From: Acanthamoeba sp. SK_2022b
Lineage: Eukaryota > Discosea > Longamoebia > Acanthamoebidae
Assembly: GCA_027943245.1 (NCBI GenBank)
Contig: JANDJZ010001729.1
Span: 25,006 to 89,005 of the forward strand
DNA length: 64,000 nt
Direction: 5' to 3'
In this document: positions 1 through 10,268 of the stretch, one piece after another
Layout: each line of letters starts with the position of its first letter
How positions within the stretch are numbered: position 1 is the stretch's first letter
Notes under the pieces: generated by a model
What the model was told of the DNA's origin: nothing
Databases searched by the model: none
What the model saw: only the letters and a program-made list of their open reading frames with translations
Program-made: the position numbers and the translations under genes

Positions 1-1082
1 AAAACTGCACATGTGTGGTGAAGGAGGTGCACTGGCAAAACCTTGATGCAATGCCATCAATAAAGCAGCTTTCACCTGTGCATGCATGACAGTGCAGTAT
101 TCCAGTCAAGAGGTGAAGGAGATGAAGAAAGTGCAGAGCCATTGTGTTCTGTATGCAAGCAGCAGCAGCAGCAGCATTTAAATAGACAGCTGTAATGTTG
201 TATGTTTGTGATTTGCATCATTTGCCACCAAATGGAGCTGCTGCAGAATTCAGGAAATCTTTATGCTCATCACTGGGTAATGGTGATATGGACACTGTCA
301 CTGTCTCATTTTCCCAAACAGGAGATTTGTAGTAAAAACCTATTTTTTTGTGCATTGTGTGTGTGGCTATTGTGTACACTTTTTCCTATCCACCTTATGC
401 ATTCATGCTTTGTTGCTTTTCCCGTTTTTTTACCCTCACATCTGACACCAGAATTTCTACAAGATTGGACCACTTCATTTTTTTTCTCCTACTGTCTTAC
501 ATCTCCGCATCTGCGTCCCATGCACCACAGACACATTTTCTATCATCTGTTGTTGAATTCCTCACATATCCAACATACCAGACTCACAGAACTAGTACTT
601 GTGAAGCTGATCTGCCAGACACAATGACAGGCAATGAGGGGACAATTCTGGAAAAAGACAGTTATTCCTTGGGAAATGAGAAGGTGTGTTGTAATGTGTG
701 GAGGTAATGTCATGAATAAATGGAGCAGGAGAGATAGCTGATGTAACAACACAGATGTGTGTAAGATTGTACATGGTTCAAAGTCTGCAAGTACAGAGGT
801 TGTATTTCAACAGAACCTGAAGGTGGTGTCTCAGTATTAGGTCGTTAACACTGCTACCACCTTAAAGTGCTATTTCTGCGCCTTTTTTGTTTCTTTTGCC
901 CAACCAGAAGGAACCAAGAAACTTCCACTCCATTTCCCTTCGGTGGAAGTGTTTTAAAAGTATTGGTATCTGCCATAACGCACTTGCACCCACAAGCTTG
1001 GTACGCCCCCCACAGTCCTCTTCTCCCTCTTTTTACACTCCCCCCTCACCTTGCTGTAAAAAAGTGGTGCAGTACCCAAACA
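1..1082. other. non-coding flank, no supported gene
   Basis: This stretch is clearly lower in GC than the gene-rich remainder. It has T-rich tracts, a short (CAG)n run near 160-176, and open frames without the GC-rich third-position bias seen in the recognisable genes. I see no domain, splice-consistent frame or RNA gene. The last part would be the promoter and 5' leader of the small plus-strand gene that starts at 1083. Confidence 0.6.
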
Positions 1083-1382
1083 ATGAGTAACCGCAAGTTG
1101 GACTTCATGAATGACATGGGCTTCACGGACAAGTTTGGCAACATCCGCTTTTGGGAGGGCCAGAGGCCCATGAAGGTCTACTCTGGGAATTACAACAACG
1201 AGTACGGCTACAGCACCACTCAGCCGCTTGACCTGAACTACCTACAAGAGCAGCATGGGCAGCTCCAATTCTACACCAACACGGGTCAGTCACTGTCAGG
1301 CCCGCTGGTGTTCAACGACAATGGCTTCCATGGCGGCGTGTTTTCAATGGAGGGTGGTTGTCCGACCATCACCTACCATTAA
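1083..1382 (+). CDS. small orphan protein, 99 aa
   Basis: A single uninterrupted frame of 99 codons runs from ATG 1083 to TAA 1380-1382. Upstream in-frame codons are low-complexity and T/C-rich, so the Met of MSNRKLDFMNDMG is the best start. The product is rich in Gly, Asn, Tyr, Phe and Gln, with no signal peptide or membrane helix, and looks like a compact beta-rich protein (motifs such as FGNIRFWEG and GPLVFNDNGFHGG). I do not recognise the family. Base composition rises to the GC-rich coding style exactly at this ATG, which supports it as a real exon. It could also be the last exon of a longer gene whose earlier exons I cannot see. Confidence 0.6.
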   Translation: MSNRKLDFMNDMGFTDKFGNIRFWEGQRPMKVYSGNYNNEYGYSTTQPLDLNYLQEQHGQLQFYTNTGQSLSGPLVFNDNGFHGGVFSMEGGCPTITYH

Positions 1383-1705
1383 TTTGTTCGCTCTTGATAA
1401 CAAATAGTCGCCCTCTCATCTCTTTGGTTTGCCGACGGGAGCTGGTGTCATCGCCGTGGCAAGCTGCTGGATGCGTTGGAGTTCACAGGAATATAAAGGC
1501 AATGCTTGCAGATGTCGGCCCTCGCCTACCGCGTGCGGTGTAAGCTGTAGCCACGCGCTGCACCCAGCCTTCGAGCAGCAAGGGCGCCACTACCTCGAGG
1601 AGTTGACGGTTGCTGTCGTCAGAGCTATGAGAGTAGCCACTTCGCGACACACGAGGTGAATAAATAAGGTTGCAAAAACAAAAATGGCACAGCCGACATC
1701 GGTGC
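1383..1705. other. intergenic, holds an inverted partial exon copy
   Basis: The gap lies between the small plus-strand gene and the minus-strand membrane-protein gene. About 60 bp (roughly 1543-1602, plus strand) closely resembles, in inverted orientation, an exon of the neighbouring minus-strand gene (roughly 2337-2397). Encoded residues read LHPAFEQQGRHYLEE here and LRPALEQRERYYLEK there. The rest shows no gene that I can support. Confidence 0.55.
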
Positions 1706-3429
1706 TTAGAAGCGCCACCGTGCGTTGAAGGAGACCCGGGGAAGGGCATAGATGACGAGGACGAAGTAGATGAAGGTGGCGAGCATGACGAAGAGGCCCA
1801 GGTTGTTGCCCCGGTCGTGGTAGATAAGGCACGTCAACGCCTTGTAACCGCGCAGGCCGTCGTCGTCGACGAGCCGCCCCTCGCTGCGGTGATGGGCCTC
1901 CTCCACCGCGTCGCCGTCGAACGCCTCGCCCAGCAGGCGGGCCAGGAAGGCCGACGCGTTGTGTGGGAGAGGGACGTGGTAGGTGAGCGACGACGACACC
2001 AGCGTGAGGTTTCGCAGAGGCAGCACTGCGCTCTCCTCCACCTGAGGCGTCTCGCCCTGGTGGTGGTGGTGTTCGCATACATCAGCATGCTGCGCGTGCA
2101 TGAGGCAAAGAGAGGGGGGGGGGGAATACGTTTGGTTTGCCCTTGCTGTCTTCGCGGTTGTAGAGGTAGATATCGAGGTAGGGCATCTTGTTGAAGTGTC
2201 GCTGCAGCGAGGCGTAGTGCAGACGGAACGCCGGCGGGTTGGTGGTGGACAGCACAGGCGCCTGTGTCGTATCGGCCGGCGGTGTGGGTGTGAGAGGTGG
2301 GCCACCAGATCGTCGTGGGCAAAGAGGGGGGAGCGTACGCGGTACTTCTCGAGGTAGTAGCGCTCTCGCTGCTCGAGGGCTGGTCGCAGCGCGTTCCACA
2401 GCTTGGGCTGATTCTCCTTCCACGTGGCCAGCACCAATCGGTCGTCCCTGTGTCGCACACGGCGAGCGAGAGTTTGGGGGGGGGGGGTTCAGCCTCAGCG
2501 AACCGGCCTGTGTTGGCGAATTGAACCTGTGTGGTGGTGGTGGTGGTGGTGGTGGTGGTGGTGGTGGTGGTGGTGGTGGTGGTGGTGGAAAGGGCAATCG
2601 GTCGACGAGGTGCACCATTCGCTCAGCGTATTGTCCCTGTAGACGGCAAGCAGCGTCGCCCCGTCCACCCAGTGCTCTACGCCATTCGCGTTGAGCACGG
2701 CTGCGGCGCGAGGTGACGAGTCCACACACAAAAGGGACATGAGATTGGAGGCAAGAGAGAGAGAGAGAGACGGTGTAGAGAAGAGCAACAGAGGAGAGAG
2801 GGCCGCACCGGTGGTGTGCGCGAGGAGGGAGTGGACGAGCTGTCGGTGAGTGGTGGAGAGGACACACCATCGCGAGTCCAAGGCGCCCAGGCGCCAGAAG
2901 AGGATGAGCGTTGCGCACACGCACGCCGAGATTCTCAGGAGTTGCTGCTTGCGTAGCAGGTGCTCTCGTCGCGCGCTCCACGCACGCTTTATCAATCTTG
3001 CAAGATAAAATGAAATAAAATTAATCATATTTAAAAAACATCGTAAGCGCCAAGAGGGAGAATGGATTGCAGCCACTGGCAGGCGAGAGGGTACGCGATT
3101 CTGTGTTCGATGTCATCGAGATCACCGTCGTGCTGAAATGATGAGGCGGGCTGCCTGAACTTCTCTTGCTGATCCCGTAGACGTTGGAGGGCTTCTATGT
3201 CATCGACCATTTGATCAAGGGCGGCAACATCACGATGAAACACCTTCAAAAGAAGATCGCTGCCTCCTCCGGTCGGGGCAGCTGTCATCCGCCGGTAGAT
3301 GTATTCGAAAGCAACGAAGAGGGCCAGGAGGGCACCCGTGGTGAAGGCAAAGGCCAGTACCAACAGTAACAGCTGGGGCAACTCGTGCACGACTTCATCT
3401 ACCATCCATGGCAGCCATTCAGATTCCAT
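1706..3429 (-). CDS. multi-pass membrane protein, unknown family, at least 5 introns
   Basis: ATG 3427-3429, TAA 1706-1708. Exon 1 encodes MESEWLPWMVDE, then a hydrophobic helix (about residues 18-45) and an acidic coiled-coil-like stretch, and ends at 3095 (donor gtaccc, phase 2). Later exons encode a second hydrophobic helix around LLRISACVCATLILFW, a soluble central region, and a C-terminal helix (GLFVMLATFIYFVLVIYAL) followed by a short basic tail. The joins I find keep phase throughout: a (TGG)n-bearing intron follows the codons for LSEW, a 47-nt intron near 2265-2312 removes an apparent frame break between FAHDDL and APVLST, and another intron near 2054-2130 precedes GETPQVEE. The layout suggests an endomembrane or plasma-membrane protein with a large loop between helices two and three. 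I cannot assign a family. There is no N-terminal signal peptide distinct from helix one. Confidence 0.7.
2531..2588 (+). repeat. (TGG)n microsatellite inside an intron
   Basis: About 19 uninterrupted TGG units. On the minus strand they read as a His run, but phase shows they lie between the donor after LSEW and the acceptor before DDRLVLATW of the minus-strand membrane-protein gene. The His run is therefore not predicted to be translated. Confidence 0.85.
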
Positions 3430-3645
3430 GCGGTTGCGTTTTTTATTTTTGTTTTTTTGATAAATTGGATGTTGTTCCCGTTCTCGAGAAAGGGGTAAAA
3501 AGGGTTAAGTTTACTATGGATAAAGAGGAGTGTCTCTCGACTCTCATCTCGACTGAGACATGCAAAGGAAAATAAACTAAGTGGCGTGATGGTCACCATG
3601 TGCGAAGAGGGGTAGAAGAGCTCTCTCTGAACTGTGGAGTCGCGT

Positions 3646-6600
3646 TCAGGGGAGTGTGTCACAAGTGGAGTTTTTGCAAGTGTCCAAGGAAGCCTGGAAG
3701 CGCTCGATGAACTGGACAGAGGCCTCGTAGACGGTGTCCGTGTAGATTCGCGAAGCGTTACAGAATTCGATCTTCTGACGGAGCGACTTGTGGTAGAACC
3801 TGAGGATGGCCATCTTCTTCTCGCAAACCTTGAGCGAGAACTCGACTTCCTCCGAGAAGGGATCGTAGAGGTTGTACAGGAGATCGTCGGGGCGCGTCTC
3901 CCTCTTGGAAAAGTACTTCCGGTGGAACTCGTCCTCGATGGGCTTGTGGGCGTCGGGAGCGGGAGCGGACCTGTCCAGCTTCTTGGGCTTGCGGATTGAC
4001 TGGACCTGCCTGGCGTGCATGTTGGCCAGCACGCTGACTTCCTTGGCCTGGACCTTGAGCGCGGCCCTCTTCTTGACGTCGGGGCAGCTGGAGATGAGAT
4101 CGTTCCAGCATTGGCGCGCAGTTTCCTGGATCGAGTCGAGCTCGGCGAGCGTGGTCTCCAGGACGGCCTCGGACTCGGGGAGGAGCTCGTCGCAGAGCTC
4201 GTCACGCGCGACCCTGAGGTCGGCCTCCTCGCGAGCGCCATCAACCTTCTCCACCTCGCAGAGCGCAAGCTCTCTGGGGATGGGGAAACGGGGCGTGAAC
4301 GACACCGAGGGCGTCGGGCTCGGGGACGGGCTGGAGGTGGCCGAGGGCGACGGGGTGCGAGAGGGCGTCCTGGTGGGCGACGGGGTGCGGGTGGGCGAGT
4401 TGGTGGGCGAGTTGGTAGGCGAGTTGGTGGGCGAGTTGGTGGGCGAGCTGGTGGGCGATCTAGTAGGCGAGTTGGTCGGCGAGTTGGAGGGCGAGTTGGT
4501 GGGCGACTGAGTCGGCGACTGAGTCGGCGAGTTGGTGGGCGAGTTGGTCGGTGAGTTTGTGGGCGACTGAGTCGGCGACGGGGTCCGAGTACTCGAGGGC
4601 GACGGGGTGTTAGATGGTGAGTTGGTGGGCGACTGAGTCGGCGAGTTGGTCGGTGAGTTGGTGGGCGACTGAGTCGGCGACGGGGTCCGAGTACTCGAGG
4701 GCGACGGGTGCTAGATGGCGAGTTGGAGGGCGAGTTGGTGGGCGACTGAGTCGGCGACGGGGTCGGCGTCCTGGAGGGCGAATTGGAGGGCGTCTGGGTG
4801 GGCGACTGAGTCGGTGAGTTGGTCGGCGTAGAGGTCGGCGAGGAAGTGGGCGAGTGAGAGGGCGAGTTGGTGGGCGACTGAGTCGGCGACGGAGTCGGCG
4901 TCCTGGAGGGCGAATTGGAGGGCGAGTTGGTGGGCGACTGAGTCGGCGAGTTGGTCGGCGTAGAGGTCGGCGAGGAAGTGGGCGAGTGAGAGGGCGAGTT
5001 GGTGGGCGCGACGCAGCCGCGACGGTCGGGCGTCCCGAGGGCGAACAGGGCGTCTGGTGGCGGCCGAGTCGGTGAGTTGGTCGGTAGAGTGTCGCATGAG
5101 TGGAAGTGGGCAGTGAGAGGGCGAGTTGGGTGGCGATCGAAATGGCGGGACGGAATGGTGTCCTGGAGGGCGAATTGGAGTGAGAGGGCGAGTTGGTGGG
5201 CGACTGAGTCGGCGACGGAGTCGGGCTCTTCGAAGGCGACGGGGTGTTAGAGGGCGAGTTGGTGGGCGACTGAGTCGGCGAGTTGGTGGGCGAGTTGGTG
5301 GGCGACTGAGTCGGCGAGTTGGAGGGCGTCTGGGTTGGGGAGCTGGTGGGCGAGTTGGTCGGCGAACTGGTCGGCGAGTTAGTGGGCGAGTTGGTGGGCG
5401 ACTGAGTAGGCGACTGAGTCGGCGAGTTGGTGGGCGACTGAGTCGGCGAGTTGGTGGGCGAGTTGGAGGGCGACTGAGTCGGCGAGTTAGAGGGCGAGTT
5501 GGTGGGCGGCTGGTCGGCGAGTTAGAGGGCGAGTTGGTGGGCGAGGGGGTGGGCGAGTTGGAGGGCGAGTTGGTCGGCGAGGGGGTGGGCGAGTTGGAGG
5601 GAGAGTTGCTCGGCGAGGGTGAGGGCGAGTTGGAGGGGTCGCAGTTGATATTGGAGGGCACGTTCTGAGTGTTGGGGGTGATGCACCTGGTGTGTCACGT
5701 CAAGGCGAAGGTGAGTTGGACGCCTCTGATCAATGAACTTTGTAGAATTGGAGGGTGGCGTACCTGCCCGACCAATCGTTCGAGTTGTTCTTGGTGTCAT
5801 AGCTGTCGGGCCAGCGCGAGATACCGAAGCGGGACTCAACAGGTCTGTCAATGTTGCCTACGCCGGTACCCGGAGTGACACCGGCAGTAGTGCCACCGTA
5901 GGAGAGAGTGTCCTGGATTTCGACAGTGCCGGACTGGGTGTACAGCTGGATGGAGAAGGTGGAGGAACCGTTGTCACCCGGGTTGGGGACCCAGTTGATG
6001 GCGGTGGGGAGCCAGCCGTTGGTATTGTTGGGGGTGCCGACGGTCCTGGCTCCGGTACCAGAGCAGATGCCGGAGCCGGCGGCGCACACGGTGTAGTAGC
6101 CGTGGATGGGGACGACGAAGCCAAGGGTCGGACCCGAGAGGGTGACGGCTCGGACGGTGCCGTTGGTGGCGTTCAAGATCCTCAGACGGTAGAGGGCAGT
6201 GGTGATGTTGATCAGAAGATTTGATCGGTTGTGGAGCTCGATGAACTCCTGGGTGTCGTTGTTACCCTGAGCGTAGTCCACCTCGTTGATGATCACGTTA
6301 CTGGCACTGACACCAGGGCAGGTAGCCAACTCCGTGGACGTGGCGACGGTTTCCGCTCCAGTTCCCACCCAGTAGTTGGCCTGGCCGGGCGTGCGACACG
6401 TTTGACGGAAATCATTGGCGTTGTCGTTGGTGTTGACGCCGTCGGGGATTCTGGCGATCGAGGTAGTGGCCAACGTCGTACTGTCGGCCGGGGCCGCTCC
6501 TGAACCCTGGTACCAGGCCGGATTCATCGTGCTTCCCGAGGGAACGGCGAAACCAACGTAGTCGACGCGGGTTCCGTTGTTGTCGAAAAGCATGATGGTA

Positions 6601-6956
6601 CCGTTCTGGTTGGGGTTGAGCCAGTTACTGAGGATTGTGGTCCCGTCGAGCCTCGTCTTGACCTCTTGCGTGCAATAGAGAGTCAAGCCGGGATAGATGC
6701 ATATCACGTAGTATGCGCCTGGGGCCACGTCGAAGTCCACGAGCGTCTGGTTGTCGACCTGGTAGAAGGCGTTGGTCGTAGGATTGAAGTTCCAGTTCGC
6801 GACGGTCCAACCGAGGGTGTTGATGGTGTAGTTGCCAATGTTCTTCAACTCGATGAATTCGTTGACGTTGTCGCCGTTCTGCGAGATATCAAGCTCGTTG
6901 AGAATGAGTTGAGCGGATACGCTCGCGAAGATGAGCAAACAGAAAAACCTGTACAT
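3646..6956 (-). CDS. secreted lamin-tail-domain protein with SPTN stalk; frame disrupted in repeats
   Basis: ATG 6954-6956 starts a cleavable signal peptide ([16 protein letters not shown]). Exon 1 (to 5764) carries two lamin-tail-like (LTD) beta domains: residues about 17-150 ([20 protein letters not shown]) and about 225-390 ([20 protein letters not shown]). There are several NxS/T sites. A short intron (5687-5763, phase 2) joins SGR to CITPNTQN, followed by a Ser-Pro-Thr-Asn tandem stalk (about 5640-4318) and a helical C-terminal region with scattered Cys, ending at TGA 3646-3648. LTD plus Pro/Ser/Thr stalk implies an extracellular or cell-surface scaffold protein. In the stalk the 12-nt unit loses or gains single bases several times. 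As written, the frame from the LTD stops at a TAG at 4711-4713, while the C-terminal domain stays open from there down to 3646. Two explanations fit equally: sequence errors in a repeat, or a true truncation. Confidence 0.65.
4318..5640 (-). repeat. 12-bp minisatellite encoding SPTN/SPTQ units
   Basis: More than 80 imperfect copies of a 12-nt unit (minus strand: Asn/Gln-Ser-Pro-Thr/Ser codons) form the stalk of the lamin-tail protein. Longer blocks of roughly 120 bp are themselves duplicated, for example the segments holding gtccgagtactcgagggcgac at about 4582 and 4686. The second of those blocks lacks one G relative to the first, at about 4708. That deletion creates the in-frame TAG. A further slip is seen at about 5510 and others around 5000-5165. 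Confidence 0.9.
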
Positions 6957-7374
6957 GAACGAGGAAAGTAGAGTAAAGTAAAAGCAAGGTGGTTAGCAAT
7001 GCCATCTCACTCGTTTGATTGACACATCTTCGTCATCTCGCGGTCCCTCACACTTTCCATGCCACAGAACTGCAGGTGGAGGATGAAGCGGGAAAGTCCT
7101 ACCCTAGCGCGAGAGGCTTCATGGCTCTCTCTGTCTCTCTCTCCGCGCTCTACTCTCCTTCTCTGCTACGAGAAAGAGACCACGATGTTTGCCTGTTTTA
7201 GGCACCAACCAAGGCGCGGAATATACAGCTCCGTTGTCCGCCAAGAGATGCCCTGCTCTGATTGCTCGGTTGGCGGTTTATGTTTATCCCTCCCCCCCAT
7301 GGTCGGTCCCAAATTGATAGCATTCCTCGATCTCTGTGGAAGAAAAGAAAAGAAAATGGTATTTCTTGTCATTA
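6957..7374. other. intergenic between two minus-strand genes
   Basis: This should hold the promoter of the lamin-tail gene and the 3' end of the AVEN gene. It contains CT-rich tracts near 7125-7165. No gene is seen. Confidence 0.5.
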
Positions 7375-7497
7375 TCAAATCACGGAATCCAGCCAAGACT
7401 CAAGGTCGTTCCCTTCCACCGCCGGAGCCACTGCTGGCGCACCGCCCGCGGCCCCTGGTTGCAGGAATTGTAGTATAGGTGATGGTGATGGTGAGCG

Positions 7498-7552
<55 letters not shown>

Positions 7553-8874
7553 AGAAAACGAACCTGGCGATGTAGATGTGGCAACCCCACGCGCAGGCGC
7601 GTCCTCCTCGCTGGGCATGGTGAGAAGCTCCTCGAGGAGGTCGTCTTCGTCGATGTCCGGCCGCCTGGCCCCTAACACTACTTTTGCTCCCTCTTGCTCG
7701 GCCGTGGGAGGCCTCCGCGCGGCCTCCGCGGGTGACTCGTCCGAGGAGCTGCTTGGCGGTGGGCCGGGCTTCGCCGATGGACCTTGACCCTGTCCACCCC
7801 GCCGCTTCACGCTTTCGCCTCCCGCCGTCTCGTTTTTCTCCGCTTCGCTTTCGCTTTCTTGTTCTCCATCGCTGTCTTCCGATGAACTGCTATCGTCTGC
7901 CGCCTCGCTCGCCTTCTGGCCCTGCCGTGATCGCGAGCAAGGTTGGTGTGGCCAACAACACAAAGCGAGCAGGGATGAGGCGCGGAGGCGGCTGGGAACG
8001 CGGGGCTGGGCACGTGACGTACGAACAGATCGCCCTCGAGCTGTAACCGTACGGCCAATGGCAGGGAGGCCAGACTGCGACCTAGCTTCTCAAAGTCGAG
8101 GCCCGCCTGAGATGCCGTGCACGCGTATGTAAGAGAATAAGAGGCCCACACGATCGTGCACGCACACACGCAAGAGAGAGAAATGAAGAGGAGCGCGCGG
8201 GCGCCAAGTGGAAGGGCATGAGAGTGCCTTGGCCTGGTCAGCCGTTTTGGCGATCTCGTTCCATTCGCGCTCCTCCCTGAACCGGAAGTGGGACGAAGGG
8301 TCCTTGCTCGCTGTGGTGACGCGCCACACCGAATTGTAGACGCGCGCGTTAGGTCAGGCGGCACACCGTAGGAGAGAGCAGGGGCCGTGGTTGCAATCAC
8401 TCACCGGCGTTTTCGAGCAGCTCCTTGAGCGAAGGGGCTCTGGTCCTCTCTAGCGCGCTATCTCCACCGCCACCCGCGCTCGCCTCCTCGAGCTCGTATC
8501 GATAGGCATTGCTGGACACCTTTCTGCGGCTGTAGATCTTGCGCTCTTGCATTTCTGTATTTGAGAAGTCAGTTTAATGTGACCCATTAATCCCATTAAG
8601 CACTACGTAGTTGCTAAATGTGATAAATTAATCTGATGCGCAATAAATTAAGCTGCGAAATTCGCCTAGCCGCCAACAAATCATTATAGGCAGCGTGAGC
8701 TGCACCTTCCTCGTCGATCACGGTCTCTGACCTTCGATGCTCGTGCGGCCCGGCACCGCCCTGTTGAGGCTTGGAGATCACGGCATGAGTCGCGGGCTTC
8801 TTCTTTTCCTTCTTAGGCGGCTTAATGTGTGTGTGTTTGCTCTTGCGCGCCTTCAATTTCTTGTAGGCCTCCAT
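7375..8874 (-). CDS. AVEN: AVEN homologue (cell-death and checkpoint regulator)
   Basis: AVEN in animals binds Bcl-xL and Apaf-1 and activates ATM. Three conserved blocks appear in the right order: SRRKVSSNAYRYELEE near the N-terminus, SSHFRFREEREWNEIA in the middle followed by LGRSLASLPLAVRLQLEGDL, and the C-terminal signature EGNDLESWLDSVI before TGA 7375-7377. Between them lies a Ser/Glu/Asp-rich linker. Exon 1 (8874-8706) is Lys-rich, opens with MEAYKKLKARKSKHTH, and joins in phase to EMQERKIYSRRK. The alternative start is ATG 8550-8552. One intron, between TADQAK and AGLDFE, appears to use a GC donor. The last intron carries a (CA)n run at 7499-7550. Only about 80 bp separate it from the TCD stop upstream. 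Family assignment is from remembered AVEN motifs. The function in an amoeba, which lacks Bcl-xL as far as is known, is open. Confidence 0.75.
7499..7550 (+). repeat. (CA)n microsatellite, last intron of AVEN gene
   Basis: About 26 CA units. In the minus-strand gene they read as GT. The repeat sits between exons encoding the acidic linker and the C-terminal DLESWLDSVI signature. Confidence 0.9.
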
Positions 8875-8955
8875 CACCACTTGCCCTTCAAAGAAGATTT
8901 TATCTTTTGTTTTTGATTTTATTTTCCTGCTTGCGTGTCTGCGCCAATAAAGGGA

Positions 8956-10235
8956 TCATTCGTCGCTCTTGCTGCCTTTCTTGGCGAGCTCGGCCTGTTC
9001 GAGCAGCTCGATGTCCTTGTCCTTCACGAACTCGGCGATGGTGCGATCGATCTTGTCCACGAGCTCCGGCCCATAGGTCTCCGACACGTCGCCTGCCACT
9101 TCGTCGTGCGCCTTGGCCTCCGGTTCTGCCAGGTACAGGCCGCGCCTGATCAGCGCACACCAACGGGGGAGCTATGCGTGCGTGTGTGGCGGTACCTGTC
9201 ATGAGGACCACGTTGTAGCGATCGAGAGGTCGGTCTCTACGCCACTTCACCAGCTGCATGGACGCGCCTGTCGACAGGGGAAGGGGGCATTGGCAGTGTG
9301 AGACGAAGGAGACCCATCAGGAACGGACGAGGCTGAACGCACTGGACTCGCCCGAGATCGAGGACGCCTGGCACCAGACCTGCTCGATCAAGTACCTGGC
9401 CTCCATGTACTGCTCGCGCAAATATCGCGCGCGTACACACGCACACACATACACATGCGCGCGCAGACACAGAGAGAGAGAGAGTTTGGTCAAAGCGAGG
9501 GCGGTGCAGCTGCGGAGACGAGGCGGCGGTACCCTGAAGCCCTTCTTGACCTGCTTCATATTGATCTGAGTGATTCGCTGCTCCTTCTTGACCAGCGCCT
9601 TGTACATTCGCACCGAGGCCTTGTTGGAGATCGTCACGTACTCCTCCTTGCGATAGGGCACTACACAACCCGACACATGCCGTTATTATCCATTTATTCA
9701 AATTTATTTTACTTTAAATTTAAAATAGTTAATACTAAATCAAGTTATTAGCTGTTCAGCATAATATATACGAGTGAGTACAAAGGGCACCTACCAGGCT
9801 TGCCTGCGAGGATGTTAAGCACGATGGACGCCATGGTGGTGCCAAAGAGAGAGGGCATGGGCATCGCCACGCCCAGCTTCGCGACTCGGACCTTGCGCTT
9901 GATCTTTTGGCTCTGCGCACACCAACACAACCCACACGATCACTGTCACCCAACTTCACCCCCGCTACAACAGTTGCCGGCGGGTCTCACCTCGATCATC
10001 TCCACCTCCTCCTTGGTGAGCGGGATCTGCTTCTTGCGTTCCTTCTCGATGGAGTAGACGCAGAGCACGCCCTCGGAGATGCCCTCACGCGCTTTCAACC
10101 ACCGGCGGATGTCTCGGCCGAGCGGACACGCCCACGAATCGCTGATGTCCGATACGCAGATCTTGGTGCAGTCCCACAGCGAGCCCGCGCCAAAGCTCGA
10201 CACCAGCTGCGCGCCGAGGGAAATAGAGAGGGAGC

Positions 10236-10268
<33 letters not shown>

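Noticed and set aside
202..707. Plus-strand ORFs at the left end
   Set aside because: AT/T-rich composition unlike the coding exons and no recognisable domain.
2240..2330. A frameshift in the minus-strand membrane-protein gene
   Set aside because: A 47-nt intron with gt..ag ends and matching phase explains the frame change, so no lesion is needed.
2495..3076. A minus-strand protein ending in a long His run
   Set aside because: Phase analysis shows the His codons are the (TGG)n repeat inside an intron; splicing from LSEW to DDRLVLATW removes it.
3634..3999. Plus-strand ORFs opposite the lamin-tail C-terminal domain
   Set aside because: Shadow of the minus-strand coding frame; no start context or motif.
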